From positions 1 to 64,000 of the forward strand of contig JBKPGF010000046.1 in assembly GCA_046729255.1 (NCBI GenBank): a stretch of DNA of 64,000 nt, written 5' to 3'. Both the position numbers and the translations under genes were made by a program. The DNA is from PALSA-612 sp046729255. Lineage in GTDB: Bacteria > Actinomycetota > Thermoleophilia > Gaiellales > Gaiellaceae. Positions within the stretch are counted from its first letter, which is position 1. Each line of letters begins with the position of its first letter. Below the pieces are notes generated by a model. It worked only from the letters and a program-made list of their open reading frames with translations. It was not told the origin of the DNA and searched no databases. Shown piece by piece: positions 27,201 to 34,228 of the stretch.

Positions 27201-27715
27201 TCGGCCAGGCGCTCCGTGTCGCCGGCATGGTCGAGCCAGATCCGGAGGTCGGCTTGGCATTGCTGCGCGAGGCGGTAGCCGTCCTCGAGGGCTCGCCCGC
27301 CCGGCCTGCGCGCGCGAAGGCGCTCATCGAGCTCGGCATCGCTCTCGGCGCGTTGGGGGAGAACGGAGAGGCGAAGGATGCGCTGCTCGACGGCCTCGAG
27401 CTGGCGCGGGCGATGCGCGCGTCCGCCCTCGTGACGCGAGCCGAAAAGGCACTCGTCGCGCTCGGCGCCGCGGTGCCCGAGCGGCCGACCGCAGGGTTCG
27501 ATGCCCTCTCGGCGAGCCAGCGCCGAGTCGTCGCCTATGCGGCCGAGGGGTTCGCCGTCGACGAGATCGCGCAGTCCCTCTTCCTCACGCCGGGCACTGT
27601 CGAGGACTACCTCGATCGGGCCCGCAGGACGCTCGGCGTCCGGACGAACGACGAGCTCGCGCGTGCGGTCACGTCGTCGGGCAGCGACGCCTCGGAAGTC
27701 CACGTACCGGTCTAG
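24281..27715 (+). CDS. Class III cyclase-like - AAA/STAND ATPase - TPR - LuxR regulator
   Basis: 1144-residue signalling protein. The cyclase domain (about 1-170) keeps both metal Asp residues (LFTDIEGST, Asp15; SLGDGLFVVF, Asp59), but the base-specifying position holds Glu55 instead of Lys and the transition-state Asn is His117 (YAVHHAARIG), so it may be inactive or not an adenylate cyclase. STAND ATPase: Walker A GDAGIGKTT (about 227-235), Walker B VLILIDDLHWADEP. A TPR-like helical region follows, then a C-terminal LuxR-type helix-turn-helix (LSASQRRVVAYAAEGFAVDE; LFLTPGTVEDYLDRARRTLG). It is therefore a DNA-binding regulator of the LAL/MalT type with a cyclase-like sensor. The ATG at 24281 starts the conserved domain. 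Confidence 0.9.
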   Translation: MAELPSGTVTFLFTDIEGSTVRLKELGAERYSEVLERHNQLLRGTFSAHRGVEVESLGDGLFVVFQSAGDALAAVAESQRSLAAEPWPTRMPIGVRMGLHTGEALVRGGTYVGYAVHHAARIGDMGHGGQALLSEATTALVEHDLPAGVRLRSLGEVAIADADRPQHLYQLEIEGLRMDFPPLRVKQRRVLTPTPERIVERTNELAALSELVDAAHGGSGRFGVIVGDAGIGKTTLVSEVRLAAELRGMAVLQARGGELEHDFSYGIVRQLFEPRIAGASFDERREILAGSAAIADQLFEERATATLEFGPVDTSFALLHGLYWLTANLASERPVLILIDDLHWADEPSLRWLGYLVRRLEGLPVLVVVALRPPEQGFEKVLLTELVADSAAELILPKTLSSAAVEALVRSVLSADADQEFSRACFEATGGNPLLLRALLDALASERVPPRAEYASAVMEIGPRAVARAVELRLARLPSESVALARAAAVLGEDAELGVVAALAELDRDIAAHAATALVRATILRFDATLGFVHPVVRAALYSQLTQPELEREHLKAARVLSDHGASAERIAAQLLLAPPSGDEFAIDALAEAADASLRRGDPRGAARYLRRALDESPDDRAVQGELYTRLGRAERLLSSPGAAEPLRKALELAETPEQRALVARELGTALFYGQHVEEAIGVFEQAIADLDEEHVDLRRLLEGALLSVTSIFPPLYPIAQMQKQRIAALGLGDDVGSRMINAILSYDDARRLAPVSEAVGRAERALAHGPLHSEDNAAYIFAVYGLALADRFADAEAVWDQAWVDAQARGSISAYAIVSTFRAFVELHTGRLDEALTDSTNGLQACQEYGFVTGIPYAVAHIADAALELGDVEVARTAVEQLDAVGDGTHLVWAFLDSRGRTRIAQGNTRAGLEDVLAAGREYEGLDGRNPALLAWRSTAALAHFELGEREEAVRLAREEVELAREWGCPRGIGQALRVAGMVEPDPEVGLALLREAVAVLEGSPARPARAKALIELGIALGALGENGEAKDALLDGLELARAMRASALVTRAEKALVALGAAVPERPTAGFDALSASQRRVVAYAAEGFAVDEIAQSLFLTPGTVEDYLDRARRTLGVRTNDELARAVTSSGSDASEVHVPV

Positions 27716-27771
27716 GCCACCTGCTCGAGCACGCCGCGAGGCGCGAATCTACTCGTTGGGAAGAGGCTGAG

Positions 27772-28881
27772 ATGATGGCGGGCGTGTCCAGTCGTCCCGA
27801 GCGCGTGATGCGCGTCTCGACGCTCGAGCTCTTCTTCGACCTCGTCTTTGTCTTCACGATCACGCAGCTGACCGGCGTGCTCGTGAGCGGCGGTGATGCC
27901 GAGTCGGTGCTCCAGGTAATGGTGATGCTGCTCGTCACCTGGTGGATGTACGACGCGTACGCCTGGTTGACGAACGCGATTCCCACGGACCGCGTGCGCT
28001 ACCGCCTGTCGCTGATCGGGGGGATGGGTGCCTTCCTCGTCGCCGCGCTCGCGATTCCCGGCGCCTTCGATAGCAGCGGGCTCGCGTTCGGGCTCGCATA
28101 TCTCGTGATCGTACTGCTCCACGGCGCGATGTACGCGAAGGGCACGTCGGTGTCGGAGGTCGCGGCCATTCTTCGGATCATCCCGTTCAGTCTCGTCGGC
28201 GCGATACTGCTGATCATCGGCGGCGCGCTCGGAGGCACGCCGCAATGGGTGCTCTGGTCGTCGACGGCGGTGTTTCTGTGGTTCACGCCGAAGCTGACGG
28301 GCACCGAGGGTTTCGTCGTCTCGCCGGCGCACTTCGTCGAGCGCCACGGGCTCGTCGTCATCATCGCGCTCGGCGAGTCGATCGTCGTCATCGGCGCCGG
28401 GGCGGCTGGTCTCGCCGTGGACGGGGGGCTCGTGCTCGTGGCGCTGCTCTCGCTGGTGCTGAGTGCCGGCCTATGGTGGCTGTACTTCAGTGACGAAGAG
28501 CAGGTGACGGTCGCGATGGTGGACGCCCCCGCCGAACGGCGCCCACAGCTCGCGCTGACGGCCTTCGGCTACTGGCATTACGGGCTGCTGCTCGGGATCG
28601 TTGCCCTGGCAGCCGGCGTGAAGACCGCCATCGGCCATCCCCATGACACGCTCGACGGCTGGATCGCGGTCGAGCTGGCGGGAGGCGTGGCGCTGTTCGC
28701 TGCGTGCGACGTCGGTTTCCGACGAGCGCTAGGCATCGCCGGGAGCACAGTGCGGCTCGTAGCGGCCGCCGCCGCGCTCGCGACGATCCCGCTGGGCCTG
28801 ACCTTGTCGGCGTCGACCCAGGTCGGATCGCTCGCGGCCGTTGTCACGGCAGCGCTCCTCGCCGAGGGCCTGCGCCGGTAG
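27772..28881 (+). CDS. Low-temperature-requirement A (LtrA) family membrane protein
   Basis: 369 residues, about ten to eleven membrane helices. LtrA hallmarks: STLELFFDLVFVFTITQLTG at the N-terminus, VTWWMYDAYAWLTN, the ERHGLVVIIALGESIVVIG motif near the middle, and ALTAFGYWHYGLLLGIVALA in the second half. The family is broadly distributed with no firm biochemical role; the name comes from a Listeria cold-growth mutant. The ATG at 27772 follows GAAGAGG at good spacing; a second in-frame ATG is next to it. It lies 56 bases after the LuxR giant and may be co-transcribed. Confidence 0.88.
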   Translation: MMAGVSSRPERVMRVSTLELFFDLVFVFTITQLTGVLVSGGDAESVLQVMVMLLVTWWMYDAYAWLTNAIPTDRVRYRLSLIGGMGAFLVAALAIPGAFDSSGLAFGLAYLVIVLLHGAMYAKGTSVSEVAAILRIIPFSLVGAILLIIGGALGGTPQWVLWSSTAVFLWFTPKLTGTEGFVVSPAHFVERHGLVVIIALGESIVVIGAGAAGLAVDGGLVLVALLSLVLSAGLWWLYFSDEEQVTVAMVDAPAERRPQLALTAFGYWHYGLLLGIVALAAGVKTAIGHPHDTLDGWIAVELAGGVALFAACDVGFRRALGIAGSTVRLVAAAAALATIPLGLTLSASTQVGSLAAVVTAALLAEGLRR

Positions 28882-28890
28882 CGTCGCACC

Positions 28891-29327
28891 ATGGACGTCG
28901 AGGTAGTTAGGGGCGAGCTCTCTGCCGAGGAGGCGCTCGCGAGCGTCGGCGGCTTCGTCGGGATGCATCCCGCGAAACCGGGCGAGTTCGAGCCGATTGC
29001 CGAGGTCGAGCTGCCCGACTCGCCGGCGTATCGCCTCGAGGACGTCGATGCCGGCGCAGAGTTCTTCGACGTCACGCCCGACGACGCGCTCACGCTAATC
29101 CTCGAACGCGGCCGCTCGCCGCTGACGATCGACGAGGGCATCGCCGTCCTCCTGCACTTACCCGGCGTGCTCGAGAAGACGGCGTTCTCACTGCTCGGCT
29201 CGCGGCGCGGAGATCGCCGCGTGGCCGCGCTGTGGCTGAGCGGCCGTCGCCCACGGCTCGGCTGTGCTGGGCGGGCGCGCCGCACTCGTGGCTCGGCTCG
29301 GCCTCGTGCGCGGAGCGGGTCGGCTAG
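28891..29327 (+). pseudogene. DUF5701 gene with a one-base deletion (frameshift)
   Basis: The first 124 codons encode a DUF5701-like protein (AEFFDVTPDDALTLILERGR, LTIDEGIAVLLHLPGVLEK, SLLGSRRGDRRVAALWLSGR). At 29264/29265 the frame shifts. The +1-shifted frame continues exactly as the family should (CWAGAPHSWLGSASC) and stops at 29325-29327, a TAG overlapping the convergent transporter's stop as CTAG. A missing G (GGCTGTGC for GGCTGGTGC) explains the break. In the unshifted frame an Arg-rich tail runs on into the neighbouring gene, which is not believable protein. The N-terminus also looks shorter than in relatives. It is either a fresh pseudogene or a sequencing error. Confidence 0.82.
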
Positions 29328-30766
29328 TGCGCCTTTTCGAGGGCCGGCTCTCCGTGCGGAGCCTCGGCCGGCACGGGCCGTAGCAGCATCCCGGCTGCCA
29401 GTGCGCCCAGCGCCGCGAACAGCGCCCCGAGTAGGAACGCAGCGTGGTAGCCGCCGGTCAGCGCGTCCGCAGTGCTCTCACCTGAGGCGAGCAGCTCGTC
29501 GGAGCGCCAGGCCGCGAGGCTCGCGAGCACGGCCAGGCCGAGCGCGCCGCCCATCATGAACGACGTGTTGACGAAGCCCGATGCGAGTCCCGCCTGCTCG
29601 GGCGGAACGTCTCCCATCGCCGCCAGCAGCACCGGGTTGAACGCCATGCCCGCGCCGATGCCGAGCAGGACCATCGCGAGCAGCACGTCCGTCCCGAACT
29701 CGCCGTCGGCCGGCGCACGCGCGAAGAGCAGGAGCCCGATGGCGGCCAGCCCGAGACCCGTCGCTGCGGGAATCCGGATGCCGAAGCGCATGACGACCCT
29801 TGCGGACAGGCCAATCGAGAACGCGCCCATGATGATGTTCGCCGGCAGGAAGGCCAGGCCGACCTCGAGCGGGCTGTAGTCGAGCACGAGCTGCAGGTAG
29901 AGGGCTGAGAGGAAGAACCACGCGAACATCGCGGCCGCCCAGAGCACGCCGACGACGTTCGAGACGGCGATGTTGCGGTGCCGGAAGAGGCCCAGCGGCA
30001 TGAGCGGTGACTCGACGCGCGACTCGATCACGAGGAAAACGGCCAGGAGACCGGCGGCGAGGGCGAGCAGGCCCAACGTCCGGAAGGTCGTCCAGCCGAC
30101 GTCGTTCCCCTTGACGATGGCGAAGACGGCGATCATGAGCGCGGCCGTGACGGTGATCGCCCCCGCGACGTCGAGCCGCTGGGCGGCGGTCGGGACGCGG
30201 GCCGCAGGGATCAGCCAGAACGTGAGCGCGACGACGGCGATCCCGACAGGCACGTTGACGAGGAAGATCCAGTGCCAGCTGAGGACATCGGTGAGGATGC
30301 CGCCGAGCAGCACGCCGATCGACCCGCCGCCGGAGGCGACAAAACCGAAGATGCCCATCGCCTTCGCGCGGTCGGCGGCGGTCGTGAAGAGCATCATCAT
30401 CAGCGAGAGCGCGACCGCGGACACGATTGCGCCACCGACGCCCTGGACTGCGCGCGCGACCACGAGCATCTCCTGCGACGTCGAGAGGCCGCACGCCATC
30501 GAGGCGAGCGTGAAGATGCCGATGCCGATGAGGAACAGCCGCCGATGGCCGAACAGGTCGCCGAGCCTTCCCCCGAGCAGCAGGAAGCCGCCGAACGTAA
30601 TGAGGTACGCGTTGACGACCCACGCGAGCGACTCCTCGGAGAAGCCGAGATCCTCGCGGATGGAGGGAAGGGCGACGCCGACGATCGTGACATCGAGCAC
30701 GATCATGAGGTCGCCGAGACAGAGCACGATCAGTGCGAGCCAGCGTTTGCGGTTGTCCATGGTCAT
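29324..30766 (-). CDS. MFS multidrug exporter, DHA2 family (second copy)
   Basis: 480 residues, 14 helices. Motifs: IVLDVTIVGVALPSI in TM1, GGRLGDLFGHRRLF (motif A), ARAVQGVGGAIVSAVAL (motif B) and VLLGGILTDVLSWHWIFLVN (motif C). Related to the exporter at 18.9 kb but clearly diverged, and without an adjacent regulator of its own. The ATG at 30766 (MTMDNRKRW) is taken; upstream in-frame residues do not look like protein. Its stop codon shares CTAG with the DUF5701 gene. Drug or metabolite efflux is inferred from family. Confidence 0.92.
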   Translation of the reverse strand: MTMDNRKRWLALIVLCLGDLMIVLDVTIVGVALPSIREDLGFSEESLAWVVNAYLITFGGFLLLGGRLGDLFGHRRLFLIGIGIFTLASMACGLSTSQEMLVVARAVQGVGGAIVSAVALSLMMMLFTTAADRAKAMGIFGFVASGGGSIGVLLGGILTDVLSWHWIFLVNVPVGIAVVALTFWLIPAARVPTAAQRLDVAGAITVTAALMIAVFAIVKGNDVGWTTFRTLGLLALAAGLLAVFLVIESRVESPLMPLGLFRHRNIAVSNVVGVLWAAAMFAWFFLSALYLQLVLDYSPLEVGLAFLPANIIMGAFSIGLSARVVMRFGIRIPAATGLGLAAIGLLLFARAPADGEFGTDVLLAMVLLGIGAGMAFNPVLLAAMGDVPPEQAGLASGFVNTSFMMGGALGLAVLASLAAWRSDELLASGESTADALTGGYHAAFLLGALFAALGALAAGMLLRPVPAEAPHGEPALEKAH

Positions 30767-30843
30767 TGGATGGGTAGACCGCCTCCCCCTTCGAAACTCA
30801 TCGCTCGCGATGAGCATTCCCCGCCGGCGCCGTCTAACAACTG

Positions 30844-31125
30844 ATGGCAGAGCCGGTTCAGTTCGCCGTGCACGGTCCGATCGCCCGTGCCGATCTGCCC
30901 GGGCTCTGCGAGCGGGTCTGCCGTTTTCTCGCCGAGAACCCCGCGACGGAGGTCGTTTGCGACGTCCGCAGCGTCGCCCCGGACGCCGTCACCGTCGATG
31001 CGCTCGCGCGGCTCCAGCTGGCCGCGCAGCGGACCGGCAGGCGCGTGCGCCTTCAGAACGCCTCTTCCGAGCTGCTCGAGCTCGTCGAGTTCATGGCGCT
31101 CGAGAACGTGCTACGGGGAGACTGA
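30844..31125 (+). CDS. STAS-domain protein (anti-sigma factor antagonist-like)
   Basis: 93 residues forming a single STAS domain: VQFAVHGPIARADLPGLCE, VVCDVRSVAPDAVTVDALAR (where SpoIIAA-type proteins carry the phospho-Ser/Thr after the Asp), and RRVRLQNASSELLELVEFMA. The ASSELLELV helix resembles MlaB and STAS proteins in transport or regulation. Whether it is a phospho-switch is unclear since the usual DSSG is replaced by DAVT; the Thr could serve. Divergent from the DHA2 transporter, next to an ECF sigma factor gene with which it is convergent. Confidence 0.82.
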   Translation: MAEPVQFAVHGPIARADLPGLCERVCRFLAENPATEVVCDVRSVAPDAVTVDALARLQLAAQRTGRRVRLQNASSELLELVEFMALENVLRGD

Positions 31126-31151
31126 ATGAGGGACAGGATGAATCCAGTCCC

Positions 31152-32135
31152 TCATGCGGTGGTGAAATCGAGCGGCAGGCCGAAGAGCGGGAAGACCGCC
31201 TTCGTGTCGAGGAAGAACGTGAAGCCGACGATCTTGCCGCCGGCGATCTCCAGCACCTGCAGCGCCCACGGCTCGTACCTGTCACCGGCATCGTTGGGTT
31301 TGTATTGGCCGAACGCGGGTGCGCCGTTCGCGGCTACGGTCGGGATCACCTTCGAGCCGCGGCACTGGTAGCCCGGCCCCACCCACCACTCGAGGATGTC
31401 GTCGCGGCCGGCGAGCCACATGTCGAACGGCGGCATCGACTGCGTCGCGTCCTCGTGGATGAGCGCCGTCAGCTCTTCCATGTCGTAGCGCTCGAAAGCA
31501 TCGACGTAGCGGGCGAGGAGCTCGGCGTCAGCCTCGTCCACCTTCGGTGACGCGTCCTGGCTGAGGTTGCGTGCCTCGAGCGTGGCTCGCGCACGCTGCA
31601 GGGCGCTGTTGACGGACGCGACGCTCGTGTCGAGCAGCTCGGCCACTTCGGACGCCTGCCAGCGCAGCACCTCACAGAGGATCAGCACCGCGCGCTGGCG
31701 CGGTGGCAGGTGCTGGAGCGCCGCGACGAAGGCGAGGCGGATCGTCTCGCGAGCCATCGCTACGTCGGCCGGGTCGCCGTCGGGTGCAACGCGCTCGTCC
31801 GGGATCGGCTCGATCCAGGTCGTCTCCGGCAGCGTGTTCAGGTTCGAGGCTATGGGCTCCTGAGCGGGCCCGAGGTCCATCGGCATGGCGCGCCGCTTGC
31901 GGGCGTCGACCATGTCGAGGCAGACGTTCGTCGCGATCCGGTAGAGCCAGGAGCGGAGGGCGGAGCGGCCCTCGAAACGGTCGATCCCTCGCCAGGCGCG
32001 CACGAGCGTCTCCTGAACGGCATCCTCGGCGTCGAACGGCGAGCCGAGCATCCGGTAGCAGTAGCCGGTCAGCTCTCCGCGGTGCTGCTCGAGGCTCCCT
32101 GCGACGGCCGGCGCTGCCTGCGGCATCCCGCCCAT
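31152..32135 (-). CDS. ECF RNA polymerase sigma factor with SnoaL-like C-terminus (SigG/SigX5 type)
   Basis: 327 residues. Sigma region 2: GYCYRMLGSPFDAEDAVQET and FEGRSALRSWLYRIATNVCL. Sigma region 4: LPPRQRAVLILCEVLRWQA, then VAELLDTSVASVNSALQRAR. From about 205 a SnoaL-like NTF2 domain follows (LLARYVDAFERYDMEELTAL; PPFDMWLAGRDDILEWW), as in ECF41-like and SigG (TIGR02960) factors, whose tail modulates activity in place of an anti-sigma factor. Start at 32135 (MGGMPQ); 32126 is an alternative. Divergent from the kinase-like gene 10 bases away, so promoters overlap. Possible autoregulation and stress response are inferred. Confidence 0.9.
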   Translation of the reverse strand: MGGMPQAAPAVAGSLEQHRGELTGYCYRMLGSPFDAEDAVQETLVRAWRGIDRFEGRSALRSWLYRIATNVCLDMVDARKRRAMPMDLGPAQEPIASNLNTLPETTWIEPIPDERVAPDGDPADVAMARETIRLAFVAALQHLPPRQRAVLILCEVLRWQASEVAELLDTSVASVNSALQRARATLEARNLSQDASPKVDEADAELLARYVDAFERYDMEELTALIHEDATQSMPPFDMWLAGRDDILEWWVGPGYQCRGSKVIPTVAANGAPAFGQYKPNDAGDRYEPWALQVLEIAGGKIVGFTFFLDTKAVFPLFGLPLDFTTA

Positions 32136-32145
32136 ACTACGGACC

Positions 32146-32751
32146 GTGCGGGTGCTGGCGGAGGGGCGGGCCTCGGAGATCCTCGATCTGGGCGACGGCC
32201 GGGTGCTGCGGCGCTTCAAGGGCGCTGGCCGGCCCGCGCGCGAGGCCGAGGTGATGAAGCACGCCCGCGCCCACGGCTTCCCGGTGCCCGAGGTGCTCGA
32301 GGTACACGACGACGCCCTCGTGCTCGAGTTGGTCGACGGGCCGACGATGCTCGCCGACCTGCGAAATCGGCCGTGGCGGATGGGCAAGCACGCTCGGAAG
32401 CTCGCGGAGCTCCATGCGCGTCTCCACGAGATCCCGTTCGAGGACGACCGGCTGCTGCACCTCGACTTCCACCCGGACAACGTCCTGCTGTCACGACACG
32501 GACCGGTCGTCGTCGACTGGACGAATGCCCGCGCCGGTGAGCCCTCGCTCGACGTCGCGCTGACGTGGATCATCGGCGCGACGAACGGCGGCTCGCTCGG
32601 CCGCGCGTTCACGCAGCTCTACCTCCGCCACGTCGATCGCAGCGCGGCCCGCCGGGCGCTGCCGGAAGCCGCCGAGTATCGGCTCGCCGACCCGAACGTG
32701 ACCGACGCCGAGCGAGAGCGAGTGAAGCGCCTCCTGCGTAGGATGGATTGA
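32146..32751 (+). CDS. Aminoglycoside phosphotransferase/choline-kinase-like protein
   Basis: 201-residue compact member of the APH family of protein-kinase-like enzymes. Visible are an N-terminal ATP-binding lobe (ILDLGDGRVLRRFKG with the Lys), then the catalytic loop LLHLDFHPDNVLL (Brenner motif HxDxxxxN, about 104-116) and the metal-binding VVVDWTNA. It is shorter than typical aminoglycoside kinases (about 260), so the substrate is more likely a small metabolite; drug resistance should not be assumed. The GTG start is 10 bases from the divergent sigma factor. Its TGA overlaps the ATG of the next gene (TGATG), indicating an operon. Confidence 0.87.
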   Translation: MRVLAEGRASEILDLGDGRVLRRFKGAGRPAREAEVMKHARAHGFPVPEVLEVHDDALVLELVDGPTMLADLRNRPWRMGKHARKLAELHARLHEIPFEDDRLLHLDFHPDNVLLSRHGPVVVDWTNARAGEPSLDVALTWIIGATNGGSLGRAFTQLYLRHVDRSAARRALPEAAEYRLADPNVTDAERERVKRLLRRMD

Positions 32752-33587
32752 TGGACGCGGGCGAGCGGCGTGCGCGCTTTCGGGAGCTCCACGCCCGCGA
32801 GCAGCTCTTTGTCATGCCGAACCCGTGGGACGCCGGCTCGGCACGGATCCTCGCCGCAGCCGGCTTCGAGGCGCTCGCGACGACGAGTGCCGGCTTCGCG
32901 TGGTCGCTGGGGAAGCTCGACCAGCAGGTCACCCGGGACGAGCTCGTCGCGCATGTGGCGCAGCTCTCGGCGGCCACCGACCTGCCGCTCAACGTCGACT
33001 CGGAGCGCTGCTACCCGGACGACCCGGGCGGCGTGGCCGAGACGGTTCGGCTGCTGGCTGAGGCCGGTGCCGCCGGCTGCTCGATCGAGGACTACGACCC
33101 GGGGACGGGTGCGGTCGACGACGCTGGGCTCGCCGGAGAGCGCGTTGCGGCGGCGGCGGAAGCGGCACACGGGCTCGACGAGCCCATGCTGCTCACCGGC
33201 CGCGCGGAGAACCACATCCGTGGCGTCGACGACCTCGACGACACGATCGCCCGCCTCGTCGCTTATCGCGACGCCGGCGCGGACTGCGTCTACGCGCCGG
33301 GTCTCGCCGAGATCGACCAGATAACAGCGGTCGTGGAGGCCGTCGGCGTCCCGGTAAACGTGCTCGCCCTCGCGAAGGCGCCGCCGATCCCGCAGCTCGC
33401 CGCCGCCGGCGTCCGCCGGGTCTCCACAGGCAGCCTGCTGGCCGGCGCCGCCTACGGTGCGCTGCTCGCCGGAGCTCAGGAGCTGCTCGACCCGGGCACG
33501 TCCAACTACGCCACACGCCACATTCCGGGCGAGGCGTTACGGGATGCTCTTAGTGGCCGCTCGAGGAGAAGTGCATCCAGTCCTTGA
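32751..33587 (+). CDS. Isocitrate lyase/PEP mutase superfamily enzyme
   Basis: 278 residues with the ICL/PEPM TIM-barrel pattern: LFVMPNPWDAGSARILAAAG near the start, EALATTSAGFAWSLGKLD, PLNVDSERCYPDDP with metal-binding acid, GCSIEDYDPG, then LLTGRAENHIRG and GADCVYAPGL. The MPNPWD...TTSAG segment is typical of a subgroup annotated as C-C lyases or 2-oxoacid/phosphonate-related enzymes; the true reaction is unknown. Start at 32751 through the TGATG overlap with the kinase-like gene. Its 3' end overlaps the convergent M15 peptidase by 38 bases, a fairly long convergent overlap. Confidence 0.87.
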   Translation: MDAGERRARFRELHAREQLFVMPNPWDAGSARILAAAGFEALATTSAGFAWSLGKLDQQVTRDELVAHVAQLSAATDLPLNVDSERCYPDDPGGVAETVRLLAEAGAAGCSIEDYDPGTGAVDDAGLAGERVAAAAEAAHGLDEPMLLTGRAENHIRGVDDLDDTIARLVAYRDAGADCVYAPGLAEIDQITAVVEAVGVPVNVLALAKAPPIPQLAAAGVRRVSTGSLLAGAAYGALLAGAQELLDPGTSNYATRHIPGEALRDALSGRSRRSASSP

Positions 33588-34191
33588 CGCCTGACCAGTC
33601 GCCGCCCCAGCCCCAGCCGATCGACTTGAACGCCCGCACGACGCCGGGCGTCACCATGCCCTTGCGGTGCGGCGTGCGATCCATGTAGGGCTTTGCGTCG
33701 GCGTGGTATGAGATGCCGCAGGCGACGTACGGGTTCTCGCGCGGGTTGAGGTCGACGGCGAGCCCGTACGCGTGCATCGACCAGTTGCTTCGCGACGTCG
33801 ATCCAGGGCAGGGCGAGGGGGCCGGTGGGCGGCAATGGAACGAGCCGCTCGTGTCGCGCGGGTCGGGGCCGGGCCCGTACACGTCCGCGAAACGCATGTG
33901 ACGGATGGGGAACTTCAGCTCGTAGAGCTGGCGGAAGACACCGACGAGCGGCCGCGCGACTGCCTTGTTGACGACCAGCTGACCGGTCGTCACCTCTCCG
34001 TCCCAGCCGTAGTGCCGGACAGTGAGGAGCCGCAAGTCGGAGAGCGACACCGGGCAGCCGGGGCGCCAGAACGGACCCGTAAGCTGCTCGCGCATTTGCG
34101 CCGGCAGCTTCATGGCGAAGCCCGCGTAGCCGGGGTCGGCCGGCGCCTGGAAGGCGAACGGGACGAGCGCGAGGGCGAGCAGGCGCAGCAT
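33550..34191 (-). CDS. Exported D-Ala-D-Ala carboxypeptidase-like peptidase (M15/VanY-type)
   Basis: 213 residues. Signal peptide about 1-17 (MLRLLALALVPFAFQAPA). The C-terminal M15 catalytic region has SMHAYGLAVDLNPRENPY (zinc ligands His and Asp) and DWMHFSSSGH (third ligand His), preceded by a Cys-containing insert (FHCRPPAPSPCPGS). Family members trim peptidoglycan stem peptides or cleave cross-bridges outside the cell. The ATG at 34191 is chosen because the signal peptide begins there; longer upstream codons are Ser/Arg-rich noise. Divergent from the aminotransferase gene, with only 37 bases between the start codons. Confidence 0.88.
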   Translation of the reverse strand: MLRLLALALVPFAFQAPADPGYAGFAMKLPAQMREQLTGPFWRPGCPVSLSDLRLLTVRHYGWDGEVTTGQLVVNKAVARPLVGVFRQLYELKFPIRHMRFADVYGPGPDPRDTSGSFHCRPPAPSPCPGSTSRSNWSMHAYGLAVDLNPRENPYVACGISYHADAKPYMDRTPHRKGMVTPGVVRAFKSIGWGWGGDWSGVKDWMHFSSSGH

Positions 34192-34228
34192 CTCGCTACG
34201 ACGGTAGCTGCTCGCTACGCTCCCCGCC

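Noticed and set aside
32146..32751. Aminoglycoside resistance gene
   Set aside because: The kinase fold is clear, but the protein is short and in a metabolic context; the family includes many non-resistance kinases.
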